The translations under genes were made by a program, and so were the position numbers. A stretch of DNA of 64,000 bases from Candidatus Binatota bacterium (GTDB lineage Bacteria > Desulfobacterota > Binatia > UBA1149): assembly GCA_012960245.1 (NCBI GenBank), contig DUBO01000060.1:115669-179668 (forward strand). The letters are read 5' to 3'. The first letter of the stretch is position 1. Every line of letters starts with the position of its first letter. Below, in pieces: positions 19,272 through 28,900 of this stretch. The notes below the pieces were generated by a model. That model searched no databases and was not told where the DNA came from. It worked only from the letters and a program-made list of their open reading frames with translations.

Positions 19272-21737
19272 ATGCTTCACAAAAAGACTAGATTTTTTTC
19301 CTCGAAGTTACTCTTTACTGGCCGCTACATTGCGGTTGTTGCGATACTGCTCTTCGCTGCCGGGACAGCAAGTGCGCAAAAGGATGGCGATCTTCCATTC
19401 GATTGCGCTCCAGGCGACGGTTACGGGCGTACCGTCGTTTACGGTGGTGATTTCAACGGCGACGGCGTAGCCGATTTCGCCATCGGCGCGCCTTGCGCTT
19501 TTGTCAACGGCAAACTTGAAGCCGGTTACGTAGAAGTGCGGTCGGGAGCCGATGGGCGCAGGTTGCTCAAGCGCAAGGGCAAGCAGGAACGCCAGTTTTT
19601 TGGCAAATCAGTGGCGTTCACCCACGACATCAACGGCGACGGCAAAGCCGAGCTTATTGTTGGATCGCCGGGCTGGGACCGTCGCCCCTTGCTCGATCCC
19701 CTTACGGGTGAACTGGTCCAACGACTCAACTACGGCGCGTTCCACGTATTCGCATCACAGCGAGGTATAGCGTTGAGAGTATTCGGCACTGGCAGGCAGG
19801 GCTACTACGGCGAGACAGTGGCCGGCCTCGAAGACATCAACGGTGATGGAGTTGCTGACCTGGTTATCGGCGCGCCTGGTGAAAGAAATGCCGAGGGCAA
19901 GCGCTCTGGCGTGGTCTATGTACAGTCGGGCAAACGCAGAGAAATTTTAAACAAGATAGAGGGCGAGCGGCTCGGCGATCGATTCGGACGTACTCTCATT
20001 GCCGGCGGCGATCACGACGGCGACGGGGTAGTCGATTTTGTCGCCGGGTCGCCAGTTCTCAGGGGATTAGCCGGGGAGGAAAGCGGAGTACTTCGCGTAT
20101 ACTCCGGTATTTCCCCCCAGGAATTTATCCTCGACCTGCAAGGTGCCAGGCGTGACCACCTGGGTATATCAGCCGCATCAGTTGGAGATATAAATGGCGA
20201 CGGGCTTGACGACATCGCTTACGGTTCCGAACTTGCCGATGATGTTGCAGTAAAGAAGGCGGGTACGGCTTCGGTGGCCAGTGCTTCAGATGGCGCAAGA
20301 ATCCTTGGGGTAGTAGGCAGCAAACCGCAGAAGAACGCCCGTTTCGGAAGCTCAATAGCCGGTACTGGCGACGTTAATGGCGACGGAGTGCCCGATATTG
20401 TAGCGGGTGCACCGCAGGCCGACGCGGTCGATGGCTCCACCCTGATCCCGGATGCTGGACGTTTCCTGCTGTTTTCCGGCAGTGACGGTTCGCCGCTCCT
20501 GGAAGTCGACGGCTGGCGGCATTCGCTGCTTCTCGGCCAGGCCGTAAGCGCGGGTCCGGATCTTGATGGAGATGGCGTGAGTGAAATTCTGGTGGCGGCG
20601 CCGGGCGATGCCCCCCGACAACGCAGGGGCGCGGGCTCAGTTACAGCCTGGTCGCCGGTCAGCGGAGAACCAGTCAAGGTATTCAAAGGACGCCGCGGTC
20701 TCGAAACACGGGTGATAACCGTTGGCGTGGAGCCCAGAGAGGGACGTTCGGGTTTCGCGGTTTTCGGCTTTCTGCCCGATCGCCGGCAGCGAGGACTCCG
20801 TGCCAATATCTTTGCGGGAACCCGTCCGGGAGTCATGTCTATTGATCTCATCAATGACCAGCCGAAGGCGGCGCCAGGCACACTGAAGGTGGTGGTAGGG
20901 TCCGGTGCTGGAGCCAAGCATGGCTTGGTTGCGGTAATCGATTCGGCAAGGCGTAATTCAGTCACAGCGGTATTTGACGGTATGCAGGGCGTGGTGGGCC
21001 TCGTGGGCTCCAACGCAGCCGGTGGGTACTTCCAGGATGAAGATACCTTGCAGATAATTGCAGTACAGGCCGGTTCCCGTAACGGCGACGTCGTGGCCCA
21101 GGTTTTCGAGAGGTTCCAAGGTCCAGAGGGTACGTGGAGCCCGATTCGCCGGTTCGGTGTGTTTTCCGGCCCGGAAGCAGTTCTGAATAACGTGAGGATA
21201 GACGCGGGGGGCGCGACTGCTGCTGCCGGTGACTTGATTTCAAGCAGCGCAAAGCGCGATGAATTGTTAGTGGGTACGCAAAGTGGAGTCTCCGTTATCA
21301 GGATTTTTTCAGGGACGGGCTCGTTGTTGGACGAGTGGATCGCGTACTCACCTAGCGACGGTCACCGAGGAGCCAGCGTAGCCATTGGAGATGTCGATGG
21401 AGACGGCAATAACGACGTCGTGACTGTCCCGCGCTACGGCGGTGCCCAGGTCAAGGCTTTTTCAGCCAATGGCGAGCCATTGATCATGCCCGGTCAGATC
21501 GAGCCGGTGCGCTTCGAGGCTTTCGGACCGGATTTTACCGGTGGGGCGACCCTGGCATTGGCCGACGTTGACGACGATGGCGTACTGGAGGTTCTCTTGA
21601 CCCCTTACCAGGTTAAGGGGGGCGCTGTGTCAGCCTATGAGTTTGACGGCAGCCTCGTAGAAGGTTGGGTCGATCTCAAGCCATACACGACCGGCTACAC
21701 TTCGGTCGGCGGCACCGACGCTTTTCAACGACTCTAA
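19272..21737 (+). CDS. Secreted FG-GAP (integrin alpha-like) beta-propeller repeat protein
   Basis: The 821-residue product starts at ATG 19272 with a basic end, a hydrophobic core and an AxA-like site (TASAQ), a Sec signal peptide. It contains at least nine repeats of the calcium-binding type D-x-[ND]-G-D-G, including DFNGDGVADFAIGAP, DINGDGKAELIVGSP, DINGDGVADLVIGAP, DHDGDGVVDFVAGSP, DVNGDGVPDIVAGAP and DVDGDGNNDVVTVP. One seven-bladed propeller plus extra repeats is plausible. There is no membrane anchor at the C-terminus. Such proteins are surface or extracellular adhesins or carbohydrate-binding modules; the specific ligand cannot be told. The frame runs upstream to 19155, outside the signal peptide. 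Confidence 0.9.
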   Translation: MLHKKTRFFSSKLLFTGRYIAVVAILLFAAGTASAQKDGDLPFDCAPGDGYGRTVVYGGDFNGDGVADFAIGAPCAFVNGKLEAGYVEVRSGADGRRLLKRKGKQERQFFGKSVAFTHDINGDGKAELIVGSPGWDRRPLLDPLTGELVQRLNYGAFHVFASQRGIALRVFGTGRQGYYGETVAGLEDINGDGVADLVIGAPGERNAEGKRSGVVYVQSGKRREILNKIEGERLGDRFGRTLIAGGDHDGDGVVDFVAGSPVLRGLAGEESGVLRVYSGISPQEFILDLQGARRDHLGISAASVGDINGDGLDDIAYGSELADDVAVKKAGTASVASASDGARILGVVGSKPQKNARFGSSIAGTGDVNGDGVPDIVAGAPQADAVDGSTLIPDAGRFLLFSGSDGSPLLEVDGWRHSLLLGQAVSAGPDLDGDGVSEILVAAPGDAPRQRRGAGSVTAWSPVSGEPVKVFKGRRGLETRVITVGVEPREGRSGFAVFGFLPDRRQRGLRANIFAGTRPGVMSIDLINDQPKAAPGTLKVVVGSGAGAKHGLVAVIDSARRNSVTAVFDGMQGVVGLVGSNAAGGYFQDEDTLQIIAVQAGSRNGDVVAQVFERFQGPEGTWSPIRRFGVFSGPEAVLNNVRIDAGGATAAAGDLISSSAKRDELLVGTQSGVSVIRIFSGTGSLLDEWIAYSPSDGHRGASVAIGDVDGDGNNDVVTVPRYGGAQVKAFSANGEPLIMPGQIEPVRFEAFGPDFTGGATLALADVDDDGVLEVLLTPYQVKGGAVSAYEFDGSLVEGWVDLKPYTTGYTSVGGTDAFQRL

Positions 21738-21745
21738 GCGGAACT

Positions 21746-21784
21746 GACAACGGGAAAGGCCGCCCACGGCTCCGCCCTGTTGTC
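21746..21784 (+). terminator. Candidate hairpin terminator after the FG-GAP gene
   Basis: The arm GACAAC (21746-21751) with GGG pairs with CCC and GTTGTC (21779-21784), and an inner GGCCG/CGGC pair extends the stem. The following run is CTTTG, so the T tract is weak. It lies 9 bases after the FG-GAP stop and 38 bases before the CoA-transferase start. Confidence 0.45.
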
Positions 21785-21821
21785 CTTTGTGGCGGCAAAC
21801 GGGCGAGTCTATCCTGCGCTC

Positions 21822-23024
21822 ATGAGCGAGCGCGAACGGCGGCCCCTTGACGGTATCAAGGTCCTGGATTTCAGCCACGTCCTGGCCGGTCCTTACTGCG
21901 GCCGTATTCTGTGCGACCTCGGTGCCGAAGTCGTCAAGGTCGAAGCCCCGGCCGGAGATGTTTCGCGGCGGCTGGGTGCGCGAAGGGCGGGTATCAGCGG
22001 TTACTTCATGCAGCAGAACTGCGGCAAGCTGAATATTTCCATTGATCTCAAGACCGAAGAAGGCGGCTCCCTCGCTGGACGACTGGTCAAGACAGCCGAC
22101 GTGCTCATTGAAAACTTCAGGCCCGGGGTGATGCTGCGAGCCGGTTTGGGCCCGGAGGCGTCCCTGGCTGCTAACCCGGCGCTGGTCTATTGCTCAATAA
22201 GCGGCTTCGGCCATCAGAGCAGCTTGCGTGACAGGCCTGCTTTTGCCGGTATTGCCCACGCCACGACCGGAACACTGTACCGTCAAGGGAACTTTCACAG
22301 CCATGACCCCGAAGACTCGGTACTGGCGATAGGCGATACGGTCAGCGGCCTGCATTCTGTCATAGCCATACTCGCGGCCCTTAGGCTTCGCGAAAGCAGC
22401 GGCGAGGGTCAGTTCATCGACATGGCCATGCACGACGCGCTGCTTTCCATACAGGAGTGCGCGCACTCTTATCTCTTTGGAGAGGAGGGAACAGACGCAG
22501 ACGTTTTCTGCTCCTGGGTCTACCGCTGCGGGGATGAGTTCGTGGCCATGCCTTCTGATCCGCGCGCTAACTGGGACCAACTCACGGCTGTTATGCAACG
22601 ACCCGGACTCCTGGCCGATGAACGCTACTTGACTATAGAGCAGCGCAACGCCTGTCTTGATGAACTCGAAGCCCACGTGCAGGCCTGGATTGCCGACGAG
22701 GGCAGCGCCGACACCGTGGTTGAAAAACTCGCAGCGGCGGGATTACCGGGTGCTCGCGTGCTGAGCCTGGCCGAGGCCCTCGACTCCGACCAGGTGGCTG
22801 AACGCTCGATGGCGCCGGAGATGGACGATCGTAGTGGCTCGACTTGCCGCGTACTCAACACCCCGTATCGTTTTTCTAACGCGCGGGCCGGGGTAAGGGG
22901 ACGGCCCGCCTACAGGGGTGAGAACAACCGCGAGGTGCTTGAGCGTTGGCTCGCTGCCGAGGCCGACGAGATAGATGCTTTGCAGGGGGCAGGAGTCCTG
23001 TCTGACCGCCTGCCGAGCGATTAG
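21822..23024 (+). CDS. CaiB/BaiF (family III) CoA-transferase
   Basis: Family III enzymes move CoA between acyl donors and acceptors through an aspartyl-CoA anhydride. The 400-residue protein shows the N-terminal DFSHVLAGPYCGRILCDLGAEVVKVE signature, NKRS-like NISIDLK, DVLIENFRPG, and the nucleophile region AIGDTVSGLHSV with D172. The C-terminal domain contains the FSNARA...G segment. The frame starts at TTG 21780, but ATG 21822 gives the family N-terminus MSERERRPLDGIKVLDFS. The substrate is unknown; neighbours do not define it. It converges on the methyltransferase gene with five bases between stops. Confidence 0.92.
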   Translation: MSERERRPLDGIKVLDFSHVLAGPYCGRILCDLGAEVVKVEAPAGDVSRRLGARRAGISGYFMQQNCGKLNISIDLKTEEGGSLAGRLVKTADVLIENFRPGVMLRAGLGPEASLAANPALVYCSISGFGHQSSLRDRPAFAGIAHATTGTLYRQGNFHSHDPEDSVLAIGDTVSGLHSVIAILAALRLRESSGEGQFIDMAMHDALLSIQECAHSYLFGEEGTDADVFCSWVYRCGDEFVAMPSDPRANWDQLTAVMQRPGLLADERYLTIEQRNACLDELEAHVQAWIADEGSADTVVEKLAAAGLPGARVLSLAEALDSDQVAERSMAPEMDDRSGSTCRVLNTPYRFSNARAGVRGRPAYRGENNREVLERWLAAEADEIDALQGAGVLSDRLPSD

Positions 23025-23029
23025 CCGCG

Positions 23030-23641
23030 TCAGGCCGGCTTTATCGCCGTCCCCCTGTAAACGGGCAGCAGTGTCCAGTCCTCGCTGCCACAGGCTTTGA
23101 CCTGCAGTTCTTCGTAGCCGCTGTCACGAATCAGGTCTACCGAGTTCCGATTCAGGTTGCAGCCACCCGCGATACGGTTCCATAAGGGATTCAAACTGTC
23201 CTGCATCCGTTGTGCCCTCGGGCCGCGGCTACGGGTGTGTTCCACGTACAGCAAGCGACCCCCGGGTTTAGTGACGCGACACATTTCTTCGAGCGCACGC
23301 GCGGGCTCCGGTATCGTGCATAGCACCCAGGTAGCCACCACGGTGTCGAAATAGTTGTCTGGCCAGGGCAGGTCTTCTGCACCCGCGTCTACGAGTTCAA
23401 TCGGCAGGTTTACTTCCTGGGCGCGTTGCTGCGCCCGCTTGAGCATGAAGGGGTCCGGCTCTACGCCGTGGAGAATCTCGATGTCCCCGTAACGCGAAAA
23501 GTTCATACCGGTGCCGACACCGATCTCGAGCACCTTGCCGCTCGCTTCTCCCACTACCTTGCCGCGCAGGCGGCGTAGCGGAAACATCATGAGGTCAAGG
23601 CTCGCGGCGACCCACGGGTGCCCTTTACACGCGGTAGTCAT
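23030..23641 (-). CDS. Class I SAM-dependent methyltransferase
   Basis: The 203-residue protein carries a class I methyltransferase fold. Motif I is VLEIGVGTGMNFSRY (about 35-49), the acidic end of strand 2 is in HGVEPDPFML, DLPWPDNYFDTVVATWVLCTIP is the post-motif region typical of Methyltransf_11/UbiE-like enzymes, and GGRLLYVEHTRS is motif III. The C-terminal AGGCNLNRNSVDLI resembles the menaquinone/phosphatidylethanolamine-methyltransferase type. The substrate is not determined; a quinone or phospholipid acceptor is a guess. It is on the same strand as the puuD-like gene upstream. Confidence 0.85.
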   Translation of the reverse strand: MTTACKGHPWVAASLDLMMFPLRRLRGKVVGEASGKVLEIGVGTGMNFSRYGDIEILHGVEPDPFMLKRAQQRAQEVNLPIELVDAGAEDLPWPDNYFDTVVATWVLCTIPEPARALEEMCRVTKPGGRLLYVEHTRSRGPRAQRMQDSLNPLWNRIAGGCNLNRNSVDLIRDSGYEELQVKACGSEDWTLLPVYRGTAIKPA

Positions 23642-23682
23642 GCAGCCAGCCTATACCAGCCGGGGATCTAAGGGTAGGTCGT

Positions 23683-23732
23683 CAGTACGGCAGGGCGGCG
23701 ACCCCTTAGAGGAATCGCCGCCCGCAGTACTG
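23683..23732 (-). terminator. Long inverted repeat after the PuuD-like gene
   Basis: CAGTAC (23683-23688) pairs with GTACTG (23727-23732), and GGGCGGCGA (23693-23701) pairs perfectly with TCGCCGCCC (23715-23723), leaving a 13-base loop. No T run follows on either strand. The position, between the PuuD-like stop and the methyltransferase start, fits a transcription end or an attenuating structure. Confidence 0.5.
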
Positions 23733-23756
23733 AAGGCTAGTGCAACTGGGAAGTGT

Positions 23757-24518
23757 TCAGGCTCCTTCGACCTTGGCCGATCGAGCGTAGAGCTGGAACA
23801 CCAGGTGCCAGCCTACGAGGATGATGACCAGCAAGCCGACAACGCCGGCCCCCGCGAATGCCCCGGTGTGGGTGTTGATCATGGTCCAGAGCAAGGGCAC
23901 AGACATGTAGGTGTTGTGGCGCGACCGACTACCGGCCAGTGCCGGCAGTGCCGCGTCCGGGGCCTCGCCAGCCTTCACGGCCGCAATGATCTGTTGCTGG
24001 GCCGGCCAGATGCGGAACCACACGTTGAAAGCCATCGCTGTGCCGAACATCGAACCGATGTGAATAGACATGCCACGATAACCGTAGCCTGCCCATTCGG
24101 TCATCAGGTAAGCCACGACAGCGGTAAAAACGAAGCCCACCGAGTAGGCCACCCTGAGGTTGCCAGCGGCCGGACTCTTGAACCACGCGTCGTAGATAAA
24201 TACGCCGAGAAAAGTAACACCCAGCATCACCAGGTTGGCGGTGGTGAGAAGCTCGCCTTCGCCATCGAGCAAGGCGCCGCCGTGATAGAAAACCAGCAGC
24301 AACAGGAGGACGCCGGTCACCCAGGTCCAGGCCGCTCCCCAACGAAACCAGAACAGCGCCCTCGGCATTAACTCGGGCACCACGGTGCCGGCCGCGCCCG
24401 CTTCTTTCATCTTCGCCGCGAAGGGAATGTTGACGAAGTTAAAAAACCAGAGCAGGCCGATCCAGAGGACGCCTGCGATCACGTGTATCCAACGAAACAG
24501 CGGCTCAAGATATTCCAT
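23757..24518 (-). CDS. PuuD-like urate hydroxylase / DUF989 membrane protein
   Basis: The 253-residue integral membrane protein has about seven hydrophobic helices and the family segments RWIHVIAGVLWIGLLWFFNF at the N-terminus, MPRALFWFRWGAAWTWVTG, and SRSRHNTYMSVPLLWTMINTH near the end. Histidines in helices 1 and 6 and WFKSP are typical. The family includes PuuD, a membrane urate hydroxylase, in which a C-terminal cytochrome c domain follows the membrane part. No CxxCH motif is present here, so this is the short form and its activity on urate is uncertain. The ribosome site AAAGGAG precedes ATG. Confidence 0.75.
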   Translation of the reverse strand: MEYLEPLFRWIHVIAGVLWIGLLWFFNFVNIPFAAKMKEAGAAGTVVPELMPRALFWFRWGAAWTWVTGVLLLLLVFYHGGALLDGEGELLTTANLVMLGVTFLGVFIYDAWFKSPAAGNLRVAYSVGFVFTAVVAYLMTEWAGYGYRGMSIHIGSMFGTAMAFNVWFRIWPAQQQIIAAVKAGEAPDAALPALAGSRSRHNTYMSVPLLWTMINTHTGAFAGAGVVGLLVIILVGWHLVFQLYARSAKVEGA

Positions 24519-24646
24519 CGTTTTCTCCTTTTGTGCGGGCCATAAAGGCCCAGCCCCGATTGTAGTTGCGCAGCGGGCCGGAATCCAGACCCAGAAGGTC
24601 GATAATCAGCGGGGCGAGCGGCTTGTCGGGTAGAAAAGACAGGTTA

Positions 24647-25987
24647 TCAGCGGCCTGTCGAGATGATGTAAGAAAGGGAAAAGACGTTCTCACTGGTGCC
24701 CTGGGCGTCTCCGAAGTTAAAATACCAGCCTTCTTCGCCTGGGTACTCGCGCGAGGGCAGAGTGCAGTAAGTGGCGTGGTCCAACAGCATGTCGAACATG
24801 GTTACGGCCGGCAGGAACTGCTGCTCATAGTCGTATACTGCTGTTTTTGCGCCGGGAAACGGCCGCGGACCGATCTTCCACTGGTTGAACCAGGCCTTCC
24901 ACAGTTGCTCTTCGTGGTCGTACATCTCGGCATAGGGGATGACAAAACTCTCTTGGTCGAGGTACACGATGCGCCGGGAATAAGCATAACCCGGAAGCCG
25001 CGAGCGTCCTTCTATAATCCAAAGGTCGCGAAGCTCCCAGGTGTCATCAAAAATGAAATCAGCGGTGCCGGTGGCCCTGCGCCCTGGAAAGTGCCGCGTG
25101 TGCATGGGGGCTAGTAATTGTTTTCGACCCAATAATTTCCAATCCATCCAAGCGGCGCTACCAGCCCAACCGGCGTAACTGTCGAGGTCGGTGTCCTGGC
25201 CAAAAAGGGCTTCCGATCTTTGCGCCGTAGAAAGCCTGCGCACTCGCTTGAGCAACGGGTAGTACAACCAACTGTCGTCCTGCCTTCCCGGATCGAGGTA
25301 GCGGTTGTAGCTCAGTCCTACGCCCTTGAGGTCGAAAGGTTCTATTATTGGATGCAGGGACTCTCGGTAACGGATACCGTCGGGGGTGGGCCATGCGGGC
25401 TTCGGCTCATTGTAAAGCCGACCGACGTGGTACAAACGCCTGAAGTGGCCGAGCACGAAATGTCGTTCGACCAGCATGCCGCGGTCGCTGCGTAAGCTGC
25501 CCGTGTCGCAGTCAAAATTACGGATGTCCAGGTCGTCCACCAGAATACGGTTTTCGTAGTTGAACATCAGCTTGACCGCGAGGTCGGGGTCGTCGTCAGA
25601 AAGGGAAGGGAAGGGTAGCCCCGCAACGTAGTTTTCAAGCTCCAGTCCGTCCCCGGAAAGCTGCACCTGCGCAGAGTACTTTTCAGTAGCCGCCAGGCGC
25701 GCAGGTTCCAGTGGTATGAGACGGCTTTCCACCACCTCGATGGGAAGACCTCGGCCCAGGGCCCAGTTTGCCGACGGGGGCAACCAGCGTCCGTATACTT
25801 TCGTATCTGTCGCTGAAAGAACCTGGCCCGGCACTGGCAGCCCCGTGTCTACCATCGAAGGCAGTTCCGCCGTAGCCGGGCTGCTCAAGAGCGACCAGAA
25901 AGCCAGGGCTGAAACCGTGGTAAGCAGTTTCAGCCTGAAGATGGGCGGGCTATACTTATCGACTAACAAAGGACTTTCTTCACGCAT
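24647..25987 (-). CDS. DUF1329 family secreted protein
   Basis: The protein of 446 residues (start at 25987) has a signal peptide: a polar N-terminus, then FRLKLLTTVSALAFWSLLSSPATAE. The mature part contains patterns of the DUF1329 family: FDLKGVGLSYNRYLDPGRQDDSWLYYPLLKRVRRLS, FGQDTDLDSYAGWAG and the end YIISTGR. DUF1329 proteins are outer-membrane/periplasmic lipoprotein-fold proteins often near RND exporters; no exporter is seen here. A TTG at 25969 is an alternative start. The open frame continues to 26398 antisense to metH and is not real. Its ATG and the metH ATG share CATG. Confidence 0.85.
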   Translation of the reverse strand: MREESPLLVDKYSPPIFRLKLLTTVSALAFWSLLSSPATAELPSMVDTGLPVPGQVLSATDTKVYGRWLPPSANWALGRGLPIEVVESRLIPLEPARLAATEKYSAQVQLSGDGLELENYVAGLPFPSLSDDDPDLAVKLMFNYENRILVDDLDIRNFDCDTGSLRSDRGMLVERHFVLGHFRRLYHVGRLYNEPKPAWPTPDGIRYRESLHPIIEPFDLKGVGLSYNRYLDPGRQDDSWLYYPLLKRVRRLSTAQRSEALFGQDTDLDSYAGWAGSAAWMDWKLLGRKQLLAPMHTRHFPGRRATGTADFIFDDTWELRDLWIIEGRSRLPGYAYSRRIVYLDQESFVIPYAEMYDHEEQLWKAWFNQWKIGPRPFPGAKTAVYDYEQQFLPAVTMFDMLLDHATYCTLPSREYPGEEGWYFNFGDAQGTSENVFSLSYIISTGR

Positions 25988-28900
25988 GATAACAGACCGC
26001 CAAAAACAACTTAAAGCCCTGCTTGAGCAGAGGATCCTGGTACTCGACGGCGCCACCGGCACGAGCCTGCAGGAAATGGATCTCACGGCAGAAGACTTCG
26101 GCGGGCCGGCGCTAGAGGGTTGTAACGAGAACCTGGTCATCACCCGCCCCGACGTCGTAGAGGCAGTCCACCGCGGCTTTCTCGAGGCTGGAGCCGATAT
26201 CATCGAAACCAATACTTTCGGCTCAAGTTCGGTTGTACTCGAGGAGTATGAGCTCGCCGACCGCGCCCGCGAGGTGAGCCGCCTGGGTTCCGAAATTGCC
26301 CGCAAGGCAGCCGACCAAGCTTCCACCAGCGGACAAACGCGCTTCGTCGCGGGTTCTATGGGGCCCACCACCCGGGCCCTGTCTGTCACCGGGGGCATAA
26401 GCTGGGAAGAACTCGCGGTATCTTACCATGAACAAGCCGCCGGCCTGCTCGAGGGCGGATCCGATTTTCTACTTGTCGAAACCTGCCAGGACACCCTCAA
26501 CATCAAGGCAGCACTGGAAGGTATAGACCGGGCCGAAAAAGAACTGGGCGTCGAAGCGCTCGTGGCCGTGCAGGGAACCGTTGAAACCATGGGTACTCTC
26601 CTGGCCGGCCAGGACGTTGAAGCCTTGTACGTTTCGCTCGAACACAGGGAGCTTCTATGGATCGGGCTCAACTGCGCCACCGGTCCTGACTTTATGACCG
26701 ACCACCTGCGAACGCTGGCCGAGATCTCGCGCTTTCCGGTTGCGTGTATTCCCAACGCGGGGCTTCCCGACGAAGAGGGCAACTACAACGAAGACCCCGA
26801 ACGCCTCGCAACCAAGTTGCGACAGTTTGCCGAGCAGGGCTGGCTCAACGTTGTAGGCGGGTGCTGTGGCACCGAGCCCGAACACGTGCGCGCAATTGTC
26901 GAGGCTGTGAAGGACTGCAGCCCGCGTAGAGCCGCTCCTCGACTACGCAGTGTCGTGTCGGGTATCGAGGCCTGCGAAATAAGCGATGAGAAGCGACCGG
27001 TGCTCGTCGGCGAGCGAACCAACGTGCTGGGTAGCCGCCGTTTCAAGCGGTTGATAGCAGAGCGTAAGTTCGAAGAGGCAGCCGAGGTTGGCCGCGCGCA
27101 GGTGCGCCGCGGAGCCGCGATCATGGACGTCTGCCTGCAGGACCCCGACGGCGACGAGTTGCATGATCTTCCGCTGTTCCTCGAGCTCCTGGTCAAGAAG
27201 GTCAAGGTTCCCATAATGGTCGACACCACCGAAGTGGAGGTGCTCGAAGCGGTCCTGCCCGTTCTCCAGGGAAAATGCGTCGTAAATTCTATCAACCTGG
27301 AAGACGGAGAAGAGAAATTTGAGCAGGTCGTGCCCCTTCTGCGCCGCTTCGGCGGTGCCGCGGTGGTGGGTTGCATAGACGAGGATCCCGAACAGGCCCA
27401 GGCTGTTACCCGCGAGCGCAAGCTCGACGTGGCTCGGAACTCCTGTGCACTGCTGACCGAAAAGTACGGACTCCCCATCGAGGACATCTTTATTGACCCC
27501 CTGGTGTTTCCGGTAGGAACTGGCGACCGCAACTACGTAGGCTCGGGTATAGAAACCATCGAAGGCATACGCCTGATCAAGCGTGAGCTTCCTGGATGCA
27601 AGACCATACTGGGCATTTCCAATGTTTCCTTCGGGCTGCCGGTCGCCGGTCGCGAGGTGCTCAACAGTGTATTTCTACACCACTGTGTGGAGGCGGGCCT
27701 TGATCTGGCCATAGTCAGTACCGAGTCACTGGCCCCTTACAGCCGCATACCTACCGAGGAACGACGACTGTGCGACGATCTCCTCGAAAACCGCGGCGAG
27801 GATCCGGTCGCGGCTTTTGCAGCTCACTTCAAGGATGTGCAGCCGGTCGTTACCGAGGATGAACGGGCGGCCCTGTCTGCCGAGGAGCGCATCCGCTTGT
27901 GCGTTCTCGAGGGCAGCAAGCAGGGGCTTGAAGGGGCACTTGAAGAATTCAGGCAGGGCAAGGAAACCCTCGAGGTCATAAACGGGCCCCTGATGGCCGG
28001 CATGGACGAGGTCGGCAAGCGTTTTTCTGCAAACGAAATGATCGTCGCCGAGGTTCTGCAGTCCGCCGAAGCCATGAAGGCTGGCGTCAGCTACCTCGAA
28101 CAGTTCATGGACAAGAACACTAGCGCGAGCCGTGGTCGCATTTTACTGGCGACGGTGAAGGGCGACGTACACGACATCGGCAAAAACCTGGTAGACATTA
28201 TTCTCTCCAACAACGGCTACGAGATCATCAACCTGGGAATTCGAGTTCCGCCCGAGGACCTTCTCGCCGCCTACCGGGAACACTCGCCCGACCTGATCGG
28301 CTTGTCGGGGCTGTTGGTCAAAAGTGCCAAGCAGATGGTTATCACCGCCTCCGATCTCGCGGCTGCGGGCGTAGACATCCCCTTGCTCGTAGGCGGCGCG
28401 GCATTATCCAATCGCTTTACTCGGCTCAAAATCGCGCCGGAATATCCCGGTCCGGTTGTTTACGCCCGCGACGCCATGCTCGGTCTCGAACTGGCAGGAC
28501 GATTGCGTAACGAAGACGAACTGCCCAGGTTGGTTTCCGAGTTGGATGCTGAGAGGCAACAGCTCGAAGAATCGGAGCAACGCAGCGCTGCGCGCCGGCG
28601 CAGCGATAGCGACCGCGAATTTGCGCCGCCGAAGCTTAAACCTCCGCGTGAACTTCCGCGAGCGCCAGACTACAGGCTGCACGTTGAACGAGACCGCGAT
28701 CCAGCCGAGTTGTTTGACTGGATAAACCCGGCGATGTTGTACGGTCGGCACCTGGGGTTCAAGGGCAATTTTGCAAATGCCCTTGCCTCTGGAGATACGA
28801 AGGCGATCGAGCTGCGCGGCGAGGTTGAAAAGGTGCAGGACTGGACCTGTTCGCTCGAGGATGTCGCTGCGTCTGCTGTGTATCGCTTCTTTTCGGCCCG

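Noticed and set aside
24505..24693. 62-residue minus-strand frame between the DUF1329 and PuuD-like genes
   Set aside because: It overlaps both neighbours, has no clear ribosome site and matches no family I know; PLIIDLLGLDSGPL looks protein-like, but the evidence is too weak.
25716..25985. N-terminal extension of MetH
   Set aside because: The family N-terminus begins at ATG 25986; the extension is antisense to the DUF1329 coding region.
25988..26398. N-terminal extension of the DUF1329 protein
   Set aside because: It is antisense to metH and the signal peptide lies close after 25987.
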